A stretch of DNA of 64,000 nt from Bacteroidetes bacterium UBA6161 (GTDB lineage Bacteria > Bacteroidota > Bacteroidia > NS11-12g > UBA955): contig DIUJ01000068.1 in assembly GCA_002422315.1 (NCBI GenBank), forward strand, positions 46,344-110,343, in the 5' to 3' direction. A program made the translations under genes and the position numbers. The notes under the pieces were generated by a model. It was not told where the DNA came from, searched no databases, and saw only the letters and a list, made by a program, of their open reading frames with translations. Positions 17,625-27,006 of the stretch are shown in pieces (positions within the stretch are counted from its first letter, which is position 1; each line of letters begins with the position of its first letter).

Positions 17625-19130
17625 TCACTCCATTTTCAAACTCCCACCGCCATTGAATCTCCCACTAGCTGTGGCCATTTTATTTTCTACGGTAATGATT
17701 ACATCTACTTCGTGAGCCAGTTCATTTCCTCCACGGAATTTACCGTCTTTGGTGGAGTGAAACACAAATACAAAACCGATGCGAGGGTATTTGTTTTTAA
17801 GTTTCACCATATCAGACAACTCCATACCGGCCCTGCTTACACTGTCTATAAACACAAAATCATAGGCACTTAAATTGCTGGGTAATTTTTCCGCAAAATA
17901 AAGCTCTGGGTGGGTAGCATTTACCCTTTGTATTTTATCTTTAAGCGTATAGCCATACCCCTCCTCAATAGCAGCGTATAAAACAGGTCCGTGCTTGCTT
18001 GCCAGTTCGTTTGCAAACTCCAACATGAGGGTGCTTTTGCCGCTTTTGGGTTGGCCAAATACCATGGCAGTAAACCCTACACTTGGATCGCCAATAAGTT
18101 CTCGGAACTTGCCTTTTAAGCCTATGGTTTCAAAATCCATACGCATAAGTTCTTGGCTGCTCATCGTATCCTTACTTTTTTGGGGTCCTGGGCTTTCTTT
18201 TTTTTTTGAAGAACTACTGTAGGTGTGTGCACCCAACAGACCTTTGATTCCGTTTAATTCTCCTTGGCTAATAGCCGGAGTCGCTTTTTTCTCTCTAAGA
18301 TAAACAGCCAAAGACTTAAAGGCAGCATTTAAACGGTCGGAATACGGGTCTGATTTGCTTATTTTACCAGACTTTACCATGCGTTCCATTGCATTTTTTA
18401 AGCGCAGGGCTTTGTCTTCCACACCCGGTTTGCCATGTATAGAAAGGTAACGTTTAAGCAAAGCAATAGACTCGCGAATTCTTTCGGAAGAAGCTATTTC
18501 CTGGTAATGTTTTAAGTTCTTAGAATCAATCTTAAACTCAGCTGTATCTTCCATTTTATCCAGGGCACTAATAAGTTGATTTTGGATTTGTAAAATTTCT
18601 TTAGCGTAAGGAGATGTTTTTCGGATACGCTTTTCTAGCATGGCTTTCTGAAGAGAAGACAACAAACTTAGTACACTTTTTTTCGTTCTTACCTTTCCGT
18701 CCATAGCAGCATATCGTTTGATAAAAGTAATTTCAATTGGTATCATTTCAACCCTTTTAGAAGTATCTTCTGCCTTTTCTTTTTTGGGTTTAGCCACTCT
18801 TTTGGAAGCTACGTTTTTTTTTACAGCAGGCTTTGGATCGCTTGTGCTTTTCGCCTTACTTACTTTTGCTTTGCTTGGAGCTTTGCGAGGCGTTTTGGCA
18901 TTTGTATTGGGTTGGCTATCCGTCTTTGGTGGATTAGACTTTAAGTAGGCATTTAGTTTTTCAATGTAGTTGTCAACAACTCTTTGAATGGTGTCGTTGC
19001 TATTATATGCTTGCTTGTTGTTGCTTAGGGCTTTCCTGGCCAAATCGTCTCCTTTTTTAAGCGCTTCTGGCAAAGAGGAGAAAGATATATTTTGTGTTTT
19101 TTCGGTATAGTTGTTTATGGTAATCATCAT
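17625..19130 (-). CDS. RadA/RecA-like ATPase with internal helical repeats
   Basis: 501 residues. The N-terminal ~60 residues are followed by a Lys/Ala/Pro-rich linker (~65-125). Then come two copies of a ~75-residue helical unit, starting 'FIKRYAAMDGKVRTK' and 'LLKRYLSIHGKPGVE' and each containing 'SPY'. The C-terminal ~160 residues are a P-loop domain: Walker A 'GQPKSGKST', Walker B 'DFVFIDSVSRAG', and 'KDGKFRGGNELAHEVDVI', which resembles the C-terminal part of the RadA/Sms core. It is the last gene of the element's leftward train. It may serve replication or recombination, or stand in for a DNA-packaging ATPase; the sequence does not decide. A C-terminal zinc finger or Lon-like domain of true RadA is absent. 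Confidence 0.75.
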   Translation of the reverse strand: MMITINNYTEKTQNISFSSLPEALKKGDDLARKALSNNKQAYNSNDTIQRVVDNYIEKLNAYLKSNPPKTDSQPNTNAKTPRKAPSKAKVSKAKSTSDPKPAVKKNVASKRVAKPKKEKAEDTSKRVEMIPIEITFIKRYAAMDGKVRTKKSVLSLLSSLQKAMLEKRIRKTSPYAKEILQIQNQLISALDKMEDTAEFKIDSKNLKHYQEIASSERIRESIALLKRYLSIHGKPGVEDKALRLKNAMERMVKSGKISKSDPYSDRLNAAFKSLAVYLREKKATPAISQGELNGIKGLLGAHTYSSSSKKKESPGPQKSKDTMSSQELMRMDFETIGLKGKFRELIGDPSVGFTAMVFGQPKSGKSTLMLEFANELASKHGPVLYAAIEEGYGYTLKDKIQRVNATHPELYFAEKLPSNLSAYDFVFIDSVSRAGMELSDMVKLKNKYPRIGFVFVFHSTKDGKFRGGNELAHEVDVIITVENKMATASGRFNGGGSLKME

Positions 19131-19139
19131 TGTAAAAAA

Positions 19140-22100
19140 TTAAAAGTCTAATAATTCTAGTTCTAGTTCTAAAGCTTCTGCTTCAAGAGTAAGTAAATCA
19201 AAGTCTGCCTCCTGCTCCTCGGATTCAAAATCTTCGGTATCATCCACAGGGTCGCTTGGGGGGAGCTCCACTTTAAAGTCCAACAAATAGTTAAGTTTGG
19301 CAAATTCCTCTGCGCGTTGTTCCGCGCTTCTACCTTCCACCTGAAGGGCTGATTTCTTTTTTTGGATTTCCTCACGTAGTTCTTCCCAGCGAGGAGAATT
19401 GTTGTCACCTTGGTAGCGTTCCCCTTGTTTTTTTAATGCCTCTAGTTCTTGGGTATAACTAGCAACAACTTGATCTAAATCAGAATCAATGGAAAAACCC
19501 TTGCTTTTGAGAACTGTTTTTTCTGTTTTTCTTACTTTAGAAACATATTCTTTGAGGTATTCTAAAATGTAGCGATTGGAGAAATACACCCCAAGAACCA
19601 CATAGCTAGCATCTATCTTTCTGCCTAAAGCAATCAAATCTTTATCCGATATTTCACTTGCCGCAAGAAGCGATTCGATTTCATTGTGAAGTTCTACTGC
19701 TTTTTTGTGGTTCTTTACCCTTTGCAGCTCTTCGGAATCGGGTTCAATCATCCAATTGCTGTTTTTAAGCGATGCTAAAAAAGCACGTATGGCATCTATG
19801 GCTCTTTCTCTATAATTCTTATAGTAGCCTATATCGCGCTTAATTTCTTCAATAAGCCCAATAGCATAGCGAATGCGTTTGTATTGGCGGTTAAGTTCTT
19901 CTTTTTCCTGGTCAAAGAACATTCGTACCAACCTGTCAATATCAGTAATTAATGCAAGTTTAATTTCTTGAGGGTCCAAGCTTTCTAAATCCAATACATT
20001 GCCCCTGTCGCCCCTAAACCAAATATCATTTATTCGAGAGGTTTTTTCTTCCAACTTTTGAAAGACAAACACATCCATACTATCTTGAATAAGTGGCATC
20101 ACAACCCTCACATATTCAAATTGATTGCCTTGTCTCCAAATACGGCCTTCCAATTGACGAATATCCGTTGGGTTCCATTCTGGATAGCAGTTATAAATTA
20201 CCGTTCCTCGTCTTTGAAGGTCTATGCCTTCGCGAATGGTAGCAGTTCCAATAATTACTTTTACCACTCCATCCAGGAAGGCTTCTTTTACGGTTTCTTT
20301 CCGGGTATCATTTATTTCAGAAGAAATAATTTCTACCTCATCCACCTTCGTTTTGGCGAAAAACACCCCTCGTTTAAAGCCTAGTTCCTCTTCTAAATAT
20401 TGTTTAATTAAACTAAAAAACTGTTTGCCACGGTTCATATATATTACCTGCCCAGAAACATCTTCTCCTTGCTTTTGATGGTACTTTTTCACTGATTTTA
20501 TACACTCCATTACATAGGCTATTTTAGGACTGTTTTCTACAAACTCTTTATAGTTTTCAGGAGTGCCATTAAGTAAATAAGGAGACAGTGCATTGTCTAA
20601 ACTATACGCTAATGCTCTAAATAAGTTCCCCATATCTAATTTACCTTCAGTGGATTTTTTGGCCAGGCTTACAATGCGGTTTTGGTTTTCACGCTGCATG
20701 GGGGTCATATTGATATAGGTAAGTGCTTGTTTAGCCGTTGGCAGTCTTTGTTCTGGCTTGTTTTCAAGCAAATTATAAATCATGGGAAGGTTTATTTTTT
20801 TAGGTCTTTTCACACCTGCTTCTTCCCCTGTTTTATAAAGGATATGGTTATATATAAGTTTTTGAAGTACCCTTCGGTTGGTAAAGCTTTTGATAACCTC
20901 TTTTTCTACGATTTCTTCCTTATAATTTGCGGTCCATTCTACAGTAGGTAAAACAAACAAATCAAAGAAGGTGTCAATATTGTAAATACCGCTACCAATA
21001 AGGCTTTCGTATCCTACCAAAGAAAGCATAGAATAAATTTCCAGGGGGGAATTAGAAAAGGGTGTAGCTGTGAGCAACATGGTATTACGGCCATACTTAC
21101 GTTGAACATAGTTAAGCAAGAGAAAAGCTTTTTGTCCTGTTTCAGAAACAGCAGATTGGATATTGTAACGTTTTCCTTGGTCTTCATCGCTTTTAACAGT
21201 AGCAAATACATTTTTACACCTATGGGCCTCGTCTATCACCACATAATCAAAGCCAAGTGCATCTACATCTGCTACGGTATTTTTTAAGCCAACACCAATC
21301 ATTTCCCTAAACTTTTGGTATTTGATTTCTTTATCTCTTTGAGATTTTTCATTGCTTTGACCAAGAATATTTACCAGTTCAGTAAACAGCTCTTCTGAAA
21401 CCTGTTTACCAAACCCCAGGCGTTTAAACCCTTCATAAGTTACCAAGGTGATACTCTTTTCAGGAACTGCCTTGTTGAGGTTTATTTTCTTAACGGTTTC
21501 TGTTCCTAAGTTATACCATTCATTGATACTTACATCGGTATAAGACAACACGCCAGGTACAAACTCTCCAGTTCTTTTGTCGGTATACCCAACGAGTTCA
21601 CCCACCCATTTTTTATAGGTTGGTTTAGGAACCACAATCAAAGGCCTACTACATTTGCCGGAATACATTGCATGGGCTAGGTTTGTTATAGCAGTCATAG
21701 TTTTACCCACGCCCACATCAAAGGCATTGATACCGGAACCCATAGCTTCCATAAAAGCGATGCCCTCTCTTTGAATATCGGTAATTTGCAATACACCGCT
21801 TTTAAACCTTCGAGAGCACTCAAATCCTATAGGTACTTTGTGGTGTTTTATATCACTTTGGCCATTATACAATCTGTTCCAGGAATAATCCAATCGTTGT
21901 TGGTCCTGGAAGGTGAGTACCTCGTGCAAAAACTTAGAAAACAATTTTTCGCCTTCTTCTCTTGCATTGGCTTTAAGTTCGGCTTTTTCCTCCTTACTCA
22001 ACCTATCATCGCGAAGGGGCCTATTTGCTATATAATAATCTGCAATGTCTATGGCACTACTCTTGTTAAACTCCGTTTCCTGTAGCGTAAAAAGCCATTT

Positions 22101-23045
22101 CACATAGACCTCTTGTAAGGAAAACTTTCTTTCGCCATCAAATCGAAGGTTGATACTGTCTTTGGAACTTTTACGTGAAATTTTACCATTCACTTTTTTA
22201 AACTCTTCTGCATTTTCTACATCCATATACTCCTCACGAACTAGCGTTATGAAAAAGGTATCTACACTTGCAGCAAAATCAGAAATAGCAGTAACAATGG
22301 GTCTTTCTTTTTCATCTGGATTGGTAACAGTCATTAGCAAAGGTTTTGCCTCTTGAATTTGTTTTGCATGTTGTTGGTACACTTCTGTACCCCAGGTATC
22401 TATAATGATACTTTTGTCTGATTCTAGCTGAAGCTCCCTGTCGTACATGTTGCCATAGGTAAATACAGGCAATGGTAGTAATTCCCCGCCATGATAATAC
22501 AGTGCGCCTTCTTTCACAAGGCGATTAAGTTCCACCTGGTTGTTGGTACTCTCGCCAGGGATTAGTTTGCAATCCACAGTGTGCAAAAGAAACAAGCCCG
22601 CTCCGGCCCTTACTACATGGAATTTGGAACCTAAGTTTCCTTCTTGGTCTCTGATCCATTTGCCAATGACCTCGCCAGGATATGCCATTCTTATTTCCTG
22701 CATCCTGGTATCGTACAAGATAGTTTCCTTAACTACCTCCACATTTTTAGTTTTTTCTCCTGCTTTCAGGTAAAAATCCTCCCATCCCTTCATTGGTGTT
22801 CCCACACTACGCTTATACCAAACCCAAGCTTGTATTTCACTCTTGGTGATGCCTTTATTGTAGCGTTCTACTACCTCTGCAAAAGGCATTACATTGTCAG
22901 ACTTGGTATTTCCTAATCCAGAAAGTGTCGGCTTTTCGTCCAAGAGTTTTTTTAAATCCTCTTTTCTCCAGGCTAAACTAGCTGCCAAGTAAGGGTTTAT
23001 TTTTCCGAGCGCTTGGGCGCTTTTAATTCCATTTAAATAACTCAT
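19140..23045 (-). CDS. Very large SNF2/DEAH-type helicase of the element
   Basis: 1301 residues. The N-terminal ~430 residues lack a clear catalytic signature. The helicase core has Walker A 'GVGKTMTA' (~443), 'VVPKPTYKKW', DEAH box 'VIDEAHRCKN' (~602), motif III 'LLTATPFSNSP', and a helicase C domain with 'IGTATIREGIDLQ' and motif VI 'QLEGRIWRQGNQ' (~968). A long coiled, charged C-terminal region follows. Such giant helicases are common in Bacteroidota phages and integrative elements, where replication or anti-restriction roles are suggested. The C-terminus 'LEAEALELELELLDF' resembles that of the 149-residue product encoded immediately upstream, whose stop overlaps this start by 4 bp. Confidence 0.85.
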   Translation of the reverse strand: MSYLNGIKSAQALGKINPYLAASLAWRKEDLKKLLDEKPTLSGLGNTKSDNVMPFAEVVERYNKGITKSEIQAWVWYKRSVGTPMKGWEDFYLKAGEKTKNVEVVKETILYDTRMQEIRMAYPGEVIGKWIRDQEGNLGSKFHVVRAGAGLFLLHTVDCKLIPGESTNNQVELNRLVKEGALYYHGGELLPLPVFTYGNMYDRELQLESDKSIIIDTWGTEVYQQHAKQIQEAKPLLMTVTNPDEKERPIVTAISDFAASVDTFFITLVREEYMDVENAEEFKKVNGKISRKSSKDSINLRFDGERKFSLQEVYVKWLFTLQETEFNKSSAIDIADYYIANRPLRDDRLSKEEKAELKANAREEGEKLFSKFLHEVLTFQDQQRLDYSWNRLYNGQSDIKHHKVPIGFECSRRFKSGVLQITDIQREGIAFMEAMGSGINAFDVGVGKTMTAITNLAHAMYSGKCSRPLIVVPKPTYKKWVGELVGYTDKRTGEFVPGVLSYTDVSINEWYNLGTETVKKINLNKAVPEKSITLVTYEGFKRLGFGKQVSEELFTELVNILGQSNEKSQRDKEIKYQKFREMIGVGLKNTVADVDALGFDYVVIDEAHRCKNVFATVKSDEDQGKRYNIQSAVSETGQKAFLLLNYVQRKYGRNTMLLTATPFSNSPLEIYSMLSLVGYESLIGSGIYNIDTFFDLFVLPTVEWTANYKEEIVEKEVIKSFTNRRVLQKLIYNHILYKTGEEAGVKRPKKINLPMIYNLLENKPEQRLPTAKQALTYINMTPMQRENQNRIVSLAKKSTEGKLDMGNLFRALAYSLDNALSPYLLNGTPENYKEFVENSPKIAYVMECIKSVKKYHQKQGEDVSGQVIYMNRGKQFFSLIKQYLEEELGFKRGVFFAKTKVDEVEIISSEINDTRKETVKEAFLDGVVKVIIGTATIREGIDLQRRGTVIYNCYPEWNPTDIRQLEGRIWRQGNQFEYVRVVMPLIQDSMDVFVFQKLEEKTSRINDIWFRGDRGNVLDLESLDPQEIKLALITDIDRLVRMFFDQEKEELNRQYKRIRYAIGLIEEIKRDIGYYKNYRERAIDAIRAFLASLKNSNWMIEPDSEELQRVKNHKKAVELHNEIESLLAASEISDKDLIALGRKIDASYVVLGVYFSNRYILEYLKEYVSKVRKTEKTVLKSKGFSIDSDLDQVVASYTQELEALKKQGERYQGDNNSPRWEELREEIQKKKSALQVEGRSAEQRAEEFAKLNYLLDFKVELPPSDPVDDTEDFESEEQEADFDLLTLEAEALELELELLDF

Positions 23046-23491
23046 AATTCCAATAAATTTAATTCTGTTTCTAAAGCTAGTGCCTCTAGTTCATCTAGTC
23101 CTATGCTTGTTTTGCTACCCAAAGTAGTATCAATTGCTTTCTCTACATCTTTTCTATCCCCTTGTATGGTAACAGGAAAATCACGTGAGCTAGTGCCTAC
23201 TTCTTTGCCGCATACCTTCCAAGGATAGAGTTGGAAATATGTATTAAAGGTCATCCATTCAGTAAAACTTAAAGATGCATTACTCAAGTCTTGTTCTTTT
23301 AAAATTCTTTTTTGTATTGCTTCCGCATCTGCATCTACAGGAAAAACTCCATTTCTTAATTGAGAGATGTAGGTTTCCAATCTTTTTGCATCGTCCTTTT
23401 TAGCATCTTTCAAAAAAGAAGTTAAGCGGATTCGCAGGTCATGCAGCGCTTCAATTCGCGCGCGTAATTGTTGTGGATTTAAGCTTGCCAT
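23042..23491 (-). CDS. Unrecognised element protein with acidic Leu-rich C-terminal tail
   Basis: 149 residues. Helical and charged N-terminal half ('RARIEALHDLRIRL'), then a segment with 'FNTYFQLYPWKVCGKEVG' and 'FPVTIQGDRKDV'. The last 15 residues, 'LEALALETELNLLEL', closely parallel the tail of the giant helicase encoded next. I do not recognise a family. Its start overlaps the RadC-like gene by 13 bp and its stop overlaps the helicase start by 4 bp, so it is translated as part of the replication/recombination block. A helicase partner is the simplest inference. Confidence 0.7.
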   Translation of the reverse strand: MASLNPQQLRARIEALHDLRIRLTSFLKDAKKDDAKRLETYISQLRNGVFPVDADAEAIQKRILKEQDLSNASLSFTEWMTFNTYFQLYPWKVCGKEVGTSSRDFPVTIQGDRKDVEKAIDTTLGSKTSIGLDELEALALETELNLLEL

Positions 23492-24237
23492 TCCATTTCA
23501 ATTTGAGGGATAATTGCTTCCGGTATTCTGTTTTCACGAATTACCTTTTCCAAAATTCTTTCTTCCATTTTCAAAAACCCTTCTCTGCTATGTATCTGCT
23601 TGAATACATAAGGCGAATTGGCTTTAGTTACAGCTTTTAGTGCTTGTAATACACGCTGTCTCATTTTTATAACCAGGTCATTGTCTTCGTTTTCTAGCCC
23701 CGACAATGAAGCTTCTCCTTTGTCGGCAAATGAATAATAGCCATCTGTGGTAACGATAATATGGTCTAAAATACTTATATCAAACATTGCAGCGGCATCT
23801 TTAAGTTTTTTAGTCATCCTTTTATCCGCATCACTAGGGTTTAGGTTTCCGCTAGGATGGTTGTGAGAGATAACCATTCCTTTGGCCAAGGTTTTAATGG
23901 CAACAGCCGTCACAAGCTGAATGTCAACCTGGGTAGAGTTGATTGTACCTTTAGAATGCTTGTAGTACCCTATAATTCTATTTCCTTGGTTCATGTACAA
24001 TACCACAAAGTGTTCCTGGACTTCCAACCCTTCAAAGATTACTTCTTTTACAAAGTCATAGGCATCTCTAGAGCTTTTAATTTGATTGAATTGAAGGCGT
24101 TCTTCCTTAAAAGTGATGTCAATTTCTCTTACATTAAAATCGCGTTCTATCTCACTTAGATTGATTTCTAGGTCGGACATGTCTACGCTGTCCATGATTA
24201 TTATTCCATTTTGTTGTGGTATTTTATAAGGTTTCAT
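23479..24237 (-). CDS. RadC/JAB (MPN+) domain protein
   Basis: 252 residues. The N-terminal ~50 residues are unrecognised. The RadC-type JAB domain follows (~55-165): Glu75 in 'QEHFVVL', 'VISHNHPSG' (122-130) with the HxH zinc ligands, and Asp136 in 'NPSDADKR', a complete JAMM metal site. The C-terminal ~80 residues are basic and helical. RadC-like proteins are frequent in mobile elements and phages; their biochemical role is unsettled, though the metal site suggests a peptidase or isopeptidase-like activity. It lies 1 bp from the methylase gene upstream and overlaps the 149-residue gene downstream. Confidence 0.85.
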   Translation of the reverse strand: MKPYKIPQQNGIIIMDSVDMSDLEINLSEIERDFNVREIDITFKEERLQFNQIKSSRDAYDFVKEVIFEGLEVQEHFVVLYMNQGNRIIGYYKHSKGTINSTQVDIQLVTAVAIKTLAKGMVISHNHPSGNLNPSDADKRMTKKLKDAAAMFDISILDHIIVTTDGYYSFADKGEASLSGLENEDNDLVIKMRQRVLQALKAVTKANSPYVFKQIHSREGFLKMEERILEKVIRENRIPEAIIPQIEMEWQA

Positions 24238-24238
24238 A

Positions 24239-24994
24239 TTACAGTTTTCTTAAAATAATTATATCCGTAGGCACTTGACTGAATTTAAAAACCGGAGGCA
24301 AGCGGTAAGCATCAACTAGCTCTGCAATTTGGCCAATGGTTTCTTTTTCTCCTTGATAAGTGATTCCACTGCGCATGATATTACTAGAAGTAAGATAAAC
24401 CAATAAGCCACCTGGTTTGAGCATCTTTACTCCGTAGTACATGAAAAAAAACTCCATTTGTTTCATTTGTGGGGTTCGGAAATAGCTTGAATATTGGTTT
24501 ACATGTTTGCCGTAGGGAGGATTAGAAATTACCAATGAAAATGGGTAGTCTGAAAGCCAGGTTAAACCCTTTTTGTAGGGTTGGGTAAATCTATCGGGCT
24601 CCATAAAAGCGGTTTCGAAATATTGGTTGTACACCTTTGTTCCAGGGTATAAAATCTGCGCTATTCTAGCAGAGGTAGGGTTAATTTCAAATCCAGTAAT
24701 TTCTTTCTTATTCGGTGCATCTTTAAACAATCTACCGGAAGCGCAAGCAGGTTCTAAAACAGGGCCTCCTTTGTAGCCATGGTATTTAGCCAATTCCCAC
24801 ATTTTAGCACAAAGCCAGTCTGGAGTGTAAAACTCATATAAAACACCTTGCCCTTGTGCTCCTTTTGAACCATGACCTCCAGCGCCTTCATATTGGGCAA
24901 TAAAGGTTTTATCCGCCAAAGAATAGGTCTCTTTTCGGGCATCCTTTTGTTTGATTAAGGCCTCAATCTTATGGTTCAGTTCAAGTTGATTCAA
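24239..24994 (-). CDS. Adenine-specific DNA methyltransferase (N6, NPPY type)
   Basis: 251 residues. AdoMet-binding motif I is 'LEPACASGRLF' (80-90), followed by 'ITGFEINPTSARIAQILYP', and the catalytic motif IV NPPY (158-161) lies in 'LVISNPPYGKH'. No target-recognition domain of appreciable size is present, and no restriction gene is adjacent, so it is probably an orphan phage-type methylase that protects element DNA or modulates its own expression. Its start overlaps the stop of the spanin-like gene by 4 bp. It marks the junction between the lysis block and the replication block. Confidence 0.85.
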   Translation of the reverse strand: MNQLELNHKIEALIKQKDARKETYSLADKTFIAQYEGAGGHGSKGAQGQGVLYEFYTPDWLCAKMWELAKYHGYKGGPVLEPACASGRLFKDAPNKKEITGFEINPTSARIAQILYPGTKVYNQYFETAFMEPDRFTQPYKKGLTWLSDYPFSLVISNPPYGKHVNQYSSYFRTPQMKQMEFFFMYYGVKMLKPGGLLVYLTSSNIMRSGITYQGEKETIGQIAELVDAYRLPPVFKFSQVPTDIIILRKL

Positions 24995-25593
24995 GGTTGA
25001 ATTTTAAGAAAAGTGGAATAGTGAATTTGTGCATTAGGATTTTTAAGACTTACCCTTTGCATGAGTTTCCTTTTTGAGAAAATCCATAGCCAGGGCTTTT
25101 CTCTTGGCCCTTTAAAAACCACTTGAACCAAAGTATCTTTATAAGACAAATCCAGTTTTTGCTTATTTTCATGCAACACTCCATTAACCCTAAAGAAACC
25201 ATCGTAATAGGAAAATACTTTATGCTGTTGGGTGTCTAAAACTATAGTATCGTGTAGAACAAGTTCTACTGTTTTGGCAGCTTCAAAAGAAGTGACTCCA
25301 AAGTTTTGCACTTTTGAGAGTTTTACCTTTAGGTTGCTAATTTCATTTTTAATTTCAGGCAAAAGGGTTGTAAGTTCTTGAGCACGTAGTGAAAGTACTG
25401 TGTTTTCAACCATTAAAAGTCCGTTTTCTGTTTCTAATTGCTTGCTTTCTTGGGAAAGTAGGGAAGTAGTTTTAAGTAACTGTTTGTACTTGCTTTGTTC
25501 TTTTTTCCAAGAAAGAAATAATGCAACGGCCACTACTAAAAGCAGGGCGAAGGCAAACAAATTGGCTAGTTGAGTAGTGATTGATCGTATCAT
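24991..25593 (-). CDS. Spanin-like membrane-anchored coiled-coil protein
   Basis: 200 residues. One N-terminal membrane helix (~11-28), then a coiled coil (~30-95, heptads rich in Leu/Glu/Lys), then a beta-rich C-terminal ~100 residues with 'VELVLHDTIVL' and a basic end. This layout matches i-spanin-like proteins of phages and the DUF6549-like proteins of Bacteroidota phages. It directly follows a holin-like gene (4 bp overlap), completing a lysin-holin-spanin set. The periplasmic domain would link inner and outer membranes at lysis. Family assignment is by architecture, not by a catalytic motif. Confidence 0.6.
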   Translation of the reverse strand: MIRSITTQLANLFAFALLLVVAVALFLSWKKEQSKYKQLLKTTSLLSQESKQLETENGLLMVENTVLSLRAQELTTLLPEIKNEISNLKVKLSKVQNFGVTSFEAAKTVELVLHDTIVLDTQQHKVFSYYDGFFRVNGVLHENKQKLDLSYKDTLVQVVFKGPREKPWLWIFSKRKLMQRVSLKNPNAQIHYSTFLKIQP

Positions 25594-25787
25594 TCTTTGG
25601 GGTCACTTGGTCTTTTGGTTTCGGCCCATATATAGGTGGATAAAATGGTCATAACCCCTGCTATGCAAGTAGTTGCTACTGCTTCCATATTTCTAAACAT
25701 TGCCACATAAGTGGTAAGCACCAAGAAAATAGAAGCGCCTAATGTGAGCTTGAATCGAGTTCTTTTGTCCACTATATTCTTGTCCAT
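25590..25787 (-). CDS. Small two-helix membrane protein, holin-like
   Basis: 65 residues with two hydrophobic helices (~13-30 and ~35-54) joined by a short turn containing 'RNME', and charged ends. Size and topology fit a class II holin. It overlaps the upstream gene by 16 bp and the spanin-like gene by 4 bp. The GH73 lysin of the element lies ~1.7 kb upstream on the same strand. Confidence 0.6.
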   Translation of the reverse strand: MDKNIVDKRTRFKLTLGASIFLVLTTYVAMFRNMEAVATTCIAGVMTILSTYIWAETKRPSDPKE

Positions 25788-26023
25788 TGTCCTTGAAATG
25801 TTTCAATGATTAATTGTCCATTTTCAATTAAAAGCCTTTGGTTTCCAAAATCATCTAAGATTTCAGGGTTTTGCACCCAGTAGATATAGCCATCTGCAAT
25901 AACGATATGCCATTGCGACCCCAAGAAAGCCTGGGGAGCAGCAAATCGCTTTTCCCCAGACACTACTTGAGTAGAGACAGTATCCATTGCATCTTCTATT
26001 TGCTTAGCTTTTAATCTGTCCAT
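25772..26023 (-). CDS. Small virion-associated protein candidate
   Basis: 83 residues. The N-terminal ~25 residues are helical ('LKAKQIEDAMDTVS'), and the rest is beta-rich with 'SQWHIVIADGYIYWVQNPEI' and a repeated 'LLIENGQLIIETFQG'. I do not recognise a family. It follows the fibre-like gene by 11 bp and overlaps the holin-like gene by 16 bp, so a role as fibre accessory or capping protein is possible but unproven. Confidence 0.55.
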   Translation of the reverse strand: MDRLKAKQIEDAMDTVSTQVVSGEKRFAAPQAFLGSQWHIVIADGYIYWVQNPEILDDFGNQRLLIENGQLIIETFQGQWTRI

Positions 26024-26034
26024 GTCTTATTTTT

Positions 26035-26976
26035 TTAGTTCCAAGCATATACCACAGTTATGGTATCGGAAGCTTCTGTTTCGTAAGGTACGGTATAGGT
26101 TAGTTGGTTGCTACCGGGTGTAAATACCACTGTTTTTACTGCAATTCCATTAAAGAATACCAAGGGCACAAAACCTGCTGCAAGGGTATTGGCAACGGTT
26201 ACAGGAGCAGGAATGTTAGCGGCTGCTGTAATCCCAGTAATGAACTCTCTTTCTTGGGTAAAAGCGTCCTCCTTGGTATTTGCCATAGCCAAAGCATCGT
26301 CTGCGGTGCTTTGTGCCGTTGCTGCATCTGCAACTGCGGTATTTGCTGTGGACTGAGCTGCTGCCGCTGCGGTATTGGCTGTATTGGCAGTGTTTTGGGC
26401 ATTGGCTGCTGCGGTTCCTGCGGCATTAGCATTGCTTAGCGCTGTATTTGCAGTACTTGTAGTGCTTGCCAGTTCACTTTCCATGTTGTCCAGATTTACT
26501 GCCTGGGTAACAGTTACATGTCCTAGCTTTGTTTTTTCAGCATCTGTGTAAGCGTTGGTATCGGCATTACTTTCGTAGGATGTTTTAATTGCAGTTGCAG
26601 AAATAGCATTGGTAAAAATGTCTTCATCTGCAATTTTTACAAAAGTTGATGTACTACCTACACCATCTGTAATTGCGGTAACAATATACAATGCCCATTT
26701 ACCGTCTCCATCGTTGGTCACAAATACCCTGTCGGATACTTTTAAACCGCTAAGGGCGTTTCTTTCGGCAATGGTATCTACACTGTGTGCATTGTCGGCA
26801 CCTGCAACCAAAGATTGTACTTCAGATTTGGAATATACATCCAAGTTTGTTCGTGCGGTGGAAGGGGTAACGTCCGATAGGTTGTTGGACTTTTTTACTA
26901 CTTCGCTGTCAAGGGCTCTAGCTGCTAAATCTGCAACCAGGCCTTGTACCTGTTTCTGTTTGATAAATTCACTCAT
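26035..26976 (-). CDS. Fibre or spike-like structural protein
   Basis: 313 residues. The N-terminal ~115 residues include 'NNLSDVTPSTARTNLDVYSKSEV', a pattern common in phage fibre N-terminal and linker regions ('NLSDV..ARTNL'). Residues ~160-235 are a low-complexity Ala/Asn/Thr/Ser repeat ('NTANTAAAAAQSTANTA') with 7-residue periodicity, as in trimeric coiled fibres. The C-terminal ~70 residues hold 'PLVFFNGIAVKTVVFTPG', a beta module typical of receptor-binding tips. It is probably the host-attachment fibre of the element's virion. The preceding gene (27007-27405) ends in a similar 'VNNILY...DKLVVRYP' module. Confidence 0.7.
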   Translation of the reverse strand: MSEFIKQKQVQGLVADLAARALDSEVVKKSNNLSDVTPSTARTNLDVYSKSEVQSLVAGADNAHSVDTIAERNALSGLKVSDRVFVTNDGDGKWALYIVTAITDGVGSTSTFVKIADEDIFTNAISATAIKTSYESNADTNAYTDAEKTKLGHVTVTQAVNLDNMESELASTTSTANTALSNANAAGTAAANAQNTANTANTAAAAAQSTANTAVADAATAQSTADDALAMANTKEDAFTQEREFITGITAAANIPAPVTVANTLAAGFVPLVFFNGIAVKTVVFTPGSNQLTYTVPYETEASDTITVVYAWN

Positions 26977-27006
26977 TTTTTATTTTTATTTAAGTTTTAG
27001 GGTTGT

